This document shows positions 57,742-64,000 of a stretch of DNA of 64,000 nt, piece after piece. A model generated the notes under the pieces. The model was given only the letters and a program-made list of their open reading frames with translations. It searched no databases and was not told the origin of the DNA. The position numbers and the translations under genes were made by a program. How positions within the stretch are numbered: the first letter of the stretch is position 1; every line of letters begins with the position of its first letter. Source of the DNA: Ahrensia sp. R2A130 (GTDB taxonomy: Bacteria > Pseudomonadota > Alphaproteobacteria > Rhizobiales > Rhizobiaceae); contig NZ_AEEB01000022.1 in the NCBI RefSeq assembly GCF_000179775.1, forward strand, positions 310,001 to 374,000. The letters run 5' to 3'.

Positions 57742-58526
57742 CCGCGCCCGATTACACGAAGCCGGTTCTGCAGGGCCGCAATCTCGTCAAACGCTACGGC
57801 CGCGTCACCGCGCTGGACAGTGCTGATTTCGATTTGCACGAGGGCGAAATTCTCGCCGTGATTGGCGATAACGGAGCCGGTAAATCCACCATGGTGAAAG
57901 CCGTGTCGGGTGCCATTGTTCCCGATGGGGGCGAGGTGCTGTTGGAAGGCAAACCCGTCCATTTTACCGCACCGCAGATGGCCCGCGATGCGGGTATCGA
58001 AACGGTGTATCAAAACCTTGCCCTGTCGCCTGCCCTGTCGATTGCCGACAACATGTTCATGGGTCGCGAGTTGCGCCATCCCGGTATTTTGGGCTCCGTG
58101 TTCCGCAAGCTGGACCGCAAGCGAATGGAAGAAATCGCGCGTGAAAAGCTATCCGAACTCGGACTGCTTACGATCCAGAACATCAATCAGGCAGTGGAGA
58201 CATTGTCTGGCGGGCAACGGCAGGGCGTAGCCGTGGCACGAGCGGCAGCCTTTGGTTCCCGTGTTGTCATTCTGGACGAACCGACCGCAGCGCTCGGCGT
58301 GAAAGAGAGCCGCCGCGTTCTCGATCTCATTCAGGACGTGCGCTCGCGGGGCATCCCGATCGTGCTCATTTCACACAACATGCCCCACGTTTTCGAGGTC
58401 GCTGACCGCATCCATGTCCACCGTCTCGGCAAACGGCTCTGCGTCGTGGACCCGAAAGAATACACCATGTCGGATGCTGTGGCGTTGATGACGGGCGCGA
58501 TGACGCCGGACACCGTTCCGGCGTGA
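57738..58526 (+). CDS. frcA: sugar ABC transporter ATP-binding protein (FrcA-like)
   Basis: 262 residues, a single ABC domain rather than the double-domain ATPase of E. coli RbsA; FrcA of S. meliloti is also single. Walker A GDNGAGKSTM, signature LSGGQRQGVAVARA, Walker B VVILDEPTAALG and H-loop LISHNM are intact. The ATG at 57738 overlaps the frcC stop by 4 bases. It energises import through FrcC. A kinase gene follows 21 bases later. Confidence 0.94.
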   Translation: MTAPDYTKPVLQGRNLVKRYGRVTALDSADFDLHEGEILAVIGDNGAGKSTMVKAVSGAIVPDGGEVLLEGKPVHFTAPQMARDAGIETVYQNLALSPALSIADNMFMGRELRHPGILGSVFRKLDRKRMEEIAREKLSELGLLTIQNINQAVETLSGGQRQGVAVARAAAFGSRVVILDEPTAALGVKESRRVLDLIQDVRSRGIPIVLISHNMPHVFEVADRIHVHRLGKRLCVVDPKEYTMSDAVALMTGAMTPDTVPA

Positions 58527-58547
58527 TGAACGAATGAAAGCGCCATC

Positions 58548-59441
58548 GTGACAATCTACAATATCGGTTCGATCAACATCGACACGACCTTTCGCGTACC
58601 GCATCTGCCTGCGCCTGGAGAGACTATTGCCGCAACAAGCGTGACCCGCCAACTCGGTGGCAAAGGCGCGAACCAAAGCGTGGCGATAGCCCGTGCCGGT
58701 GCTGCGGTTGTGCACATCGGAGCAGTTGGAACAGACGGACGTCCGCAGTTGGCGCAGATGCAATCTTTCGGCGTCGATACGAAACACATTGCGGTGCTGG
58801 ACAATATCCTCACCGGACAGGCGATCATTCAGGTCGATGATGCAGGCGAAAACGCCATCACCTTGGAAACCGGCGCAAACGGTATGCTCGACCACGCATG
58901 GATTGATCGTGCATTATCCAGCGCATCGACGTCCGACACGCTGGTGTTGCAAAACGAGACCAACGATACCGCCGCTTTCGCGGCTGCCGGTCGAGAACGG
59001 GGCATGAAAATCATCTGGTCAGCGGCACCGTACGACGCTGATATCGCCAAGCAGATGGTGCCGTTGGTGAACCTGATCGTGCTCAACGAAACAGAAATGC
59101 AGCAGCTTTCAACTTCCAACATCGACCCCACACGGCTCGACGAGATTCAGCGACTGGTGACGGCAGGGTCTGCCGGTGCCACTTACTTCGCCCCACAAGC
59201 CGAACCGCTTTATGTGTCTGCCCACAAGGTTCAAGCCGCGGACACGACCGGCGCGGGTGACACGTATATCGGCACTTTCATTGCAGCGCTCGATAGCGGT
59301 GCAACCTATCACGACGCGATGTTTCGCGCCTCGGCCACCGCAGCCCTCCACGTTACCCGCGCAGGCGCAGCAAACAGCATTCCGCACCGTGCCGAAGTGG
59401 ATCAATGGCTAGAAACGCAATCGGAGAAACACGCACAATGA
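58548..59441 (+). CDS. PfkB-family sugar kinase (ribokinase-like)
   Basis: 297 residues. N-terminal PfkB signature GGKGANQSVAIARAG and C-terminal signature DTTGAGDTYIGTF, with the catalytic base in GAGD. It uses ATP to phosphorylate a sugar, most simply the one imported by FrcBCA. The start is GTG at 58548 with a weak GAAAG site. It overlaps the isomerase start by 4 bases. S. meliloti frcK occupies this position; whether this is an orthologue or a replacement cannot be judged by eye. Fructose or ribose/xylulose kinase activity is inferred from context. Confidence 0.88.
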   Translation: MTIYNIGSINIDTTFRVPHLPAPGETIAATSVTRQLGGKGANQSVAIARAGAAVVHIGAVGTDGRPQLAQMQSFGVDTKHIAVLDNILTGQAIIQVDDAGENAITLETGANGMLDHAWIDRALSSASTSDTLVLQNETNDTAAFAAAGRERGMKIIWSAAPYDADIAKQMVPLVNLIVLNETEMQQLSTSNIDPTRLDEIQRLVTAGSAGATYFAPQAEPLYVSAHKVQAADTTGAGDTYIGTFIAALDSGATYHDAMFRASATAALHVTRAGAANSIPHRAEVDQWLETQSEKHAQ

Positions 59442-60121
59442 AACGTTCGCGCATCAACGCCATTATTCATGACGCCGACGCTTTTATCCGGTCACACGGT
59501 TTCGTCCTGCCACCTTTCGCCTACTGGTCGCCGGACGAAATGAGGGCACGACGCGCAGAAATCGATGGCATCGTCGATGCCCGCCTAGGATGGGACATTA
59601 CCGATTATGGCGCGGGGCAATTCGACACGATGGGTCTGTTCCTCTTCACCACGAGAAATGGTCGCCTATCCGATCTTCAAGCTGGCGGCGGCATGGCTTA
59701 TGCCGAGAAGATCATGATTTCGCGGAAGGACCAGATTTCCCCGATGCACCGTCACATCGTGAAAGCAGAAGATATCATCAACCGCGGCGGAGCGACCCTT
59801 GCTATCGAGATGTTTGAAAGTGATGCGGACGGACATATCGACCAGAAAAAATCCGTCATCGTTTACTCAGACGGTATCCGCCGCGAGTTCCAGCCGGGCG
59901 GCACCATCCATCTGGCACCGGGAGAGAGCGTCACGCTGATGGCAGGCAACTGGCACAAATTCTGGGGCGAAGGCGGTGATGTTCTGATCGGCGAAGTCTC
60001 CACCGTCAACGACGACCACACCGACAACATCTTCGAACAACCCATAGGCCGTTTCGCCGAAATCGAAGAAGACGAGCCGCCACGTCATTTGCTCGTTTCC
60101 GACTATGGTCGGTGGTTGTGA
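59438..60121 (+). CDS. D-lyxose ketol-isomerase family protein
   Basis: 227 residues of the cupin-fold D-lyxose isomerase family (B. subtilis YdaE relatives), which interconvert D-lyxose/D-xylulose and D-mannose/D-fructose. Metal ligands are visible as two histidines and a glutamate in SPMHRHIVKAEDI and a histidine in NWHKFW. The ATG at 59438 overlaps the kinase stop (ATGA). In this operon it would turn an imported aldose (mannose or lyxose) into a ketose for the kinase, or the reverse. It is the last gene of the frc operon. Confidence 0.88.
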   Translation: MKRSRINAIIHDADAFIRSHGFVLPPFAYWSPDEMRARRAEIDGIVDARLGWDITDYGAGQFDTMGLFLFTTRNGRLSDLQAGGGMAYAEKIMISRKDQISPMHRHIVKAEDIINRGGATLAIEMFESDADGHIDQKKSVIVYSDGIRREFQPGGTIHLAPGESVTLMAGNWHKFWGEGGDVLIGEVSTVNDDHTDNIFEQPIGRFAEIEEDEPPRHLLVSDYGRWL

Positions 60122-60469
60122 AACTGTTGGTGTGGGAAGCAGCAAACCGATGGCGTTGATCCATTACTTCAAGTTCGAAGACACCACTAGAGTGCATTGA
60201 ACGCTTCACCCGTCCATGGGTTAAGTCACAAATGCAGCAAGCTACTCCCACCACGCAAACTTGAACGTTTGTGCGCCTGGCTCCACTATTTCGGCAGTTT
60301 CCGAATTGCGGTCCTTGCTCCGCCCATTCCAAAGCAGGTCATAGACTGCATTCGAATCAATTCTGTGCACATTGTCTCGTGTCAAAAACGGTTCTTAGGT
60401 ATGAGTTCAACCTACTGAACATCTTCTTTCAGGATGTATCGTGGTGTCCACGATGTCTCCTTCCGACCA
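60122..60469. other. intergenic region between convergent frc operon and ghrA
   Basis: 348 bases with no credible gene. The only clear structure is a perfect 7-base stem ATCGTGG-TGT-CCACGAT at 60438-60454, 16 bases past the ghrA stop. It lacks a T-run, but its position fits a 3'-end hairpin. Confidence 0.5.
60438..60454. terminator. hairpin after ghrA
   Basis: Perfect stem ATCGTGG / CCACGAT with loop TGT, between convergent genes and close to the ghrA stop. No T-run on either side. Confidence 0.35.
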
Positions 60470-61402
60470 TCAGTATCCCTTCGAGACAAACGTCGCGTCC
60501 GGCACATCTTCACCATTTTCGAACTTGCAGATGTTGGAGGCGATGACCTTTCCGCCGGATACAGGGTCGACGAGAGAGGCGATGTGCGGGGTGATGAGAA
60601 TATCGTTACGGCCCCACAGCGCATTGTCCGTGGGCAATGGTTCCTGATGAAAGACGTCCAGCGTCACACCTGCCAGATGGCCGCTGTCGAGGAGCGCCAG
60701 CAGATCGGCATCCACCAGATGCGGCCCGCGGGCGCAGTTGATGATTTTGGCTCCCTGCGGCATTTGCGACAGGTTCTTGCGGTTCAAAATGCCTTCGGTT
60801 TCCGGCGTCAGCGGAAGCAGACAGACCAGAATTTCGGTGCGGGCTAAAAAGTCAGGCAGGGCGTCGCTACCCGCATATGACGTCATGCCTACAACCTGCG
60901 CGCCGGAGCGTGACCAGCCTGCAACATCGAACCCCATGGCGATGAGCGCGGTGACCGCAGAACGGCCGAGTTCACCCAGACCCATGACGCCCACACGGCG
61001 GTTCTGCGCGGTTGGTGTCATCACCTGATCCCACCGCCCTTCCCTGCTCGCCTTTTCAAGGCGCGGCAGTTCACGGTGATGGCGCAACACATGCAGCATC
61101 ACATATTCGCACATGCGCTGCGTAAGATCCGTGCCTTTGGTTTTCAGCACGGGAACATCTGCGGGATAGTCCGTATCGGCCGCGATATGGTCAATACCCG
61201 CACCGATAGAGATGCAGGCTTTCACGTTGGGAAAGCCCGCCACCCAGCCGGTCGGTGGTTTCCAAGCTACAGCGTAATGCACATCGCCCGGTCGGGTCAC
61301 CGCCTCGTAATCCAGCACTTCATGGTCCGGCAGCAGGCCGCCCAGATGGTCGACCCACCAGGCGCGCCGCTCCGGGTTCGGCAGATAAACAGCGATGCTC
61401 AC
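60470..61402 (-). CDS. ghrA: glyoxylate/hydroxypyruvate reductase A-type
   Basis: 310 residues, GhrA branch of the 2-hydroxyacid dehydrogenases. The Rossmann motif is VGVMGLGELGRSAV. Catalytic residues are in INCARGPHLVD (Arg), DVFHQEPLP (Glu) and ITPHIASL (His). The N-terminus IAVYLPNPERRAWW and the SIGAGIDHI stretch match GhrA. It reduces a 2-ketoacid with NADPH. It starts 5 bases after the TRAP binding-protein stop, so it is co-transcribed with the transporter, which suggests the imported solute is a 2-ketoacid/2-hydroxyacid or is converted to one. Confidence 0.93.
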   Translation of the reverse strand: MSIAVYLPNPERRAWWVDHLGGLLPDHEVLDYEAVTRPGDVHYAVAWKPPTGWVAGFPNVKACISIGAGIDHIAADTDYPADVPVLKTKGTDLTQRMCEYVMLHVLRHHRELPRLEKASREGRWDQVMTPTAQNRRVGVMGLGELGRSAVTALIAMGFDVAGWSRSGAQVVGMTSYAGSDALPDFLARTEILVCLLPLTPETEGILNRKNLSQMPQGAKIINCARGPHLVDADLLALLDSGHLAGVTLDVFHQEPLPTDNALWGRNDILITPHIASLVDPVSGGKVIASNICKFENGEDVPDATFVSKGY

Positions 61403-61407
61403 CGCGC

Positions 61408-62412
61408 TTAGTTGCCTTTGCCGATATGCGCTTCCACGGCGGCAATCACGCCGTCGGGAATGGCGCTGCCGTCCACCTCTTCCATCAAAACTTTGCGGAC
61501 GGAATCGCGGAAGACGGCACGCTCGTCATCGGACAGTTCCACGATGGTCATGCCCTTGGCTTTCAGATCGGCTTCCAGATTTTTGGTGAAGTCCACCATG
61601 GCTTTCACGCCGGTATCAGCCGCTTTTACCGCAGCGCTGGCTACGGCTGCGCGATCGGCTTCGGACAGTTTCTGGTAGGAGGCTTCGCGCACCAAAATGG
61701 GCAACACGCTCATCTGATGCTGGGTCTTGGTGAGGTATTTCTGAACCTCGTAAAATTTGGCCGCGTAAAGAACGGGTATCGGGTTTTCCTGCCCGTCCAC
61801 CGTGCCTTGGCGCAACGCCTGATAGGTTTCAGGCCACGCCACCGGCGTCGGTGCAGCGCCAAGACCTTTCACATTGGCCAGCGACATGGGGTTTGGCACG
61901 GCGCGGATTTTCTTGCCTGCAAGATCGGAAGGCTTGCTCACCGGCGTGTCGGTGGTGGTGAGGTTTCGCGTGCCGTAAAAGAACGGCGACAGGATGCGTA
62001 GCCCGCCTTTTTCAAGCAGCGTCTGGCTCCACTTCGCGCCAAGCTCCGGCGCTTCCAGAACCGATTTCATCTGCGCCCATTCATCGAACATGAAACCGGC
62101 AGCGGTGACGTTCAACGCCGGTTCGATTTCTGACAGCATGTTGTAGGGCGTGAATGATACGTCGATCGCGCCGGACTGGATTTGCGCAAACAGTTTGCGG
62201 TTGTTGCCCAACTGTGCGGCAGGGAAAATCTGGATGGCAACGCGGCCTTCGGTGGCGGATTCGACTTCTTGTTTGAAGGCTTCTGCCGTGATGAAAGCCG
62301 GATCGCCTTCACGCAGCACATGGGCCATGCGAAGGGTCACGTCTGCTGCAAATGCTTGCGCTGTCATCAATGCGCCGATTGCGGTGGCGAGGGCTAATTT
62401 GATCGGTTTCAT
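61408..62412 (-). CDS. dctP: TRAP transporter substrate-binding protein DctP
   Basis: 334 residues with a signal peptide (LALATAIGALMTAQAFA|A). DctP fold: RMAHVLREGDPAFITAEAFK at the N-terminus, the carboxylate-binding arginine region in KKIRAVPNPM and the family's GTVDGQENPIPVL. It binds an organic acid in the periplasm. It lies 30 bases downstream of the large permease and 5 bases upstream of ghrA, in an operon ordered dctQ-dctM-dctP-ghrA. The ligand is not determinable by eye. Confidence 0.93.
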   Translation of the reverse strand: MKPIKLALATAIGALMTAQAFAADVTLRMAHVLREGDPAFITAEAFKQEVESATEGRVAIQIFPAAQLGNNRKLFAQIQSGAIDVSFTPYNMLSEIEPALNVTAAGFMFDEWAQMKSVLEAPELGAKWSQTLLEKGGLRILSPFFYGTRNLTTTDTPVSKPSDLAGKKIRAVPNPMSLANVKGLGAAPTPVAWPETYQALRQGTVDGQENPIPVLYAAKFYEVQKYLTKTQHQMSVLPILVREASYQKLSEADRAAVASAAVKAADTGVKAMVDFTKNLEADLKAKGMTIVELSDDERAVFRDSVRKVLMEEVDGSAIPDGVIAAVEAHIGKGN

Positions 62413-62442
62413 GGTCGTTCTCCCGTTTGGATTTTGGTTGCT

Positions 62443-63735
62443 TTAGAAACCCGCAAGGCGGGGGATGAAGAGGATGATCTGCGGAATGTAGGCCATCAGC
62501 AGAAGCGAGATGACGAGCGGCACAAGGAAGGGCGCCACCGCACGAAACAGCCGCGAAACGCGGAACCCCGTAATGTCGCTCATCACGAACAGCGCCAGCC
62601 CGATGGGCGGCGTGAACTGGCCCAGCATGATGTTGAACACCAGCACCACACCGAAATGGATGGGGTCGAGGCCGAACTGGTTTTCCGCAATCGGGGCCAG
62701 CATGGGGCCAAGAATGAGCAGCGGAATAGCGTTTTCAAGGATAGCGCCCAAAATGATGTTCACCACGATGACCACCAGCAAAAACACGGCAGCGGAGTGG
62801 ATGTGTTCGGCAATGGTGGCGGCCAGCATTTGCGGCACCTGCCCGAAGGTGGCGACCCAGCCGAACAGAAAGGCGGAGGCGATGACGAAGAGCAGCCGCG
62901 CAGAAGACAGCGCCACCTCTTCCAGCGCCGACAGCATTTCGCGGATGCCGAGCGAACGATAGATCACGGCAGCGATGAACAGCGCGTAGAGCACGGCAAC
63001 GGTTGCAGCTTCAGTCGGCGAAAACCAGCCGAACGCCATGCCGCCGACGATGAGGAACGGGGCGAACAGGGGCGGCAATGCCCGCAGGAAAGCGTGGCCC
63101 AAAGCGCGCCATCCGCCCCAACTGTCCGATTTGTAGCCCTTCCGCTTGCCCACCCAGTAGACATAGACCATCAGCGAAAACGCGATAAGAAAGCCCGGCA
63201 GGATGCCGCCTAAAAACATGCCGGAAATCGACGTGCCAGCGGCCACACCATAAAGCACGATCGGCAATGACGGCGGCAGGATTGGCCCGATGGAGGCGGA
63301 TGCCAATGTCACACCAGCGGTGAATTCTGGATCGTAACCCTGTCGCGTCATGGATTTATATTCGATCTCCCCCAGCCCAGCGACATCGGCCAGCATGGAG
63401 CCGGACATACCGGCAAAGACCAGCGACGAGGTGATGTTGACGTGGCCCAGTCCGCCGGGAACGCGGCCCACCAGTTGATTGCAAAAATCGAAAATGCGAT
63501 CGGAAATACCTGACACCGTCATCAGCTTTCCCGCAAACATGAACAGCGGAATGGCAAGCAGCGTGAACGAATTCAGCGACAGGGCCAGTTCATGCACCAT
63601 CAACGACAGTGGTAGCTGGTTGACGATGATGAAGATCAGCGAACACGCAATCATCGCATAGGCGATGGGCAGCCCGATGATGATGAGGATGATCGAGACA
63701 CCGATGATGAAAATTGTGAACGGATCGCCCATCAC
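62443..63735 (-). CDS. dctM: TRAP transporter large permease DctM
   Basis: 430 residues, about 12 membrane helices, normal DctM size. Family stretches: FAGMSGSMLADVAGLGEIEYKSM, ASIGPILPPSLPIVLYG and PTEAATVAVLYALFIA. It uses the Na+ gradient to move the solute delivered by DctP. Its start overlaps the stop of the small permease gene by 4 bases, implying coupled translation. Confidence 0.95.
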   Translation of the reverse strand: MMGDPFTIFIIGVSIILIIIGLPIAYAMIACSLIFIIVNQLPLSLMVHELALSLNSFTLLAIPLFMFAGKLMTVSGISDRIFDFCNQLVGRVPGGLGHVNITSSLVFAGMSGSMLADVAGLGEIEYKSMTRQGYDPEFTAGVTLASASIGPILPPSLPIVLYGVAAGTSISGMFLGGILPGFLIAFSLMVYVYWVGKRKGYKSDSWGGWRALGHAFLRALPPLFAPFLIVGGMAFGWFSPTEAATVAVLYALFIAAVIYRSLGIREMLSALEEVALSSARLLFVIASAFLFGWVATFGQVPQMLAATIAEHIHSAAVFLLVVIVVNIILGAILENAIPLLILGPMLAPIAENQFGLDPIHFGVVLVFNIMLGQFTPPIGLALFVMSDITGFRVSRLFRAVAPFLVPLVISLLLMAYIPQIILFIPRLAGF

Positions 63736-64000
63736 TCAGCTCCGCCTTTATGGGCCCAGCCGTCGCGAAAGCGGCGCAAGCCGTTGCGGACCACGAAGAA
63801 CAAAAGTGGCACCGCCGCCAGCGGCACCGCTGCGGTGATGAGGTTGAACGATATGCCGAGCGCCGGTGTCTTCTGATACGAGGTTTCCGATAGGGTGTGA
63901 TAACCGCCAATCATCATCGCGATCAGGCAAGCGATAATCATGAGATCGAAAATGCCGTAGATGACGGCCACCACGCGGGGGCTGAAAATCTCGCGCACAA
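63732..64000 (-). CDS. dctQ: TRAP transporter small permease DctQ, N-terminus beyond window
   Basis: The C-terminal 89 or so residues of a DctQ-type protein, with two hydrophobic helices (LMIIACLIAMMIGGY and ITAAVPLAAVPLLFFVV) and a basic tail. DctQ proteins are usually about 160-200 residues with four helices, so the gene should continue past base 64000. A TTG at 63998 is an internal codon, not a likely start. It overlaps dctM by 4 bases. Confidence 0.82.
   Translation of the reverse strand, partial: VREIFSPRVVAVIYGIFDLMIIACLIAMMIGGYHTLSETSYQKTPALGISFNLITAAVPLAAVPLLFFVVRNGLRRFRDGWAHKGGAE

Noticed and set aside
62434..63213. Plus-strand 259-codon frame over dctM
   Set aside because: Antisense shadow of the TRAP large permease; highly charged low-complexity translation typical of reversed membrane-protein codons.

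Overview
The window looks like chromosomal DNA of a moderately GC-rich alphaproteobacterium, most likely of the Hyphomicrobiales (Rhizobiales). This is inferred from gene content: a CenR/OtpR-type response regulator paired with a cyclic-nucleotide-binding protein, the 1,580-residue type of NAD-glutamate dehydrogenase, a FrcR-FrcB-FrcC-FrcA sugar uptake cluster, DUF3047 and DUF995 proteins, and a polysaccharide operon resembling one in Sinorhizobium meliloti. No rRNA or phylogenetic marker is present that would settle the genus.

Layout. 1-37.6 kb is mainly housekeeping: the end of a diguanylate cyclase, DUF3047 and AhpD-like proteins, NAD-GDH, CenR with its partner, an L,D-transpeptidase, TypA, a BCCT carrier, ExoIII, a two-subunit molybdenum hydroxylase, IspG, a lytic transglycosylase, a polyprenyl synthetase, MtgA, L32, an acyl-CoA synthetase, a UMF1 transporter, PurH, TsaD-GpsA-EVE, a voltage-gated Na+ channel homologue, an M3 peptidase, a 2-hydroxyacid dehydrogenase, an orphan phosphotransacetylase, a YbbN-like thioredoxin and a ProXp/YbaK-like protein. 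tRNA-Gly(GCC) lies at 37.7 kb.

37.7-54 kb is accessory in character, with long AT-rich spacers. It holds a 1,955-residue animal-type haem peroxidase with RTX repeats (resembling the Mn-oxidising MopA type), an OmpR-like regulator with a degenerate receiver, a six-helix membrane protein, a small secreted protein, a five-gene polysaccharide operon (UDP-xylose synthase, a GalE-type epimerase, a cellulose-synthase-like GT2, a GH26-like hydrolase, DUF995), a single-domain BLUF photoreceptor and a decayed IS6-family transposase.

54-64 kb is catabolic. The frc cluster (ROK regulator, binding protein, permease, ATPase) is followed by a PfkB kinase and a D-lyxose/mannose-type isomerase. Convergent to it is a GhrA-type 2-ketoacid reductase with a DctPQM TRAP transporter that runs off the right edge.

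For follow-up, the 38-54 kb block is the most interesting: a secreted peroxidase, an extracellular polysaccharide, a blue-light sensor and an atypical transcription factor occur together, with similar TTGTAA-like repeats in two of the spacers. A tRNA-length folded element just downstream of tRNA-Gly, on the opposite strand, is also unexplained.
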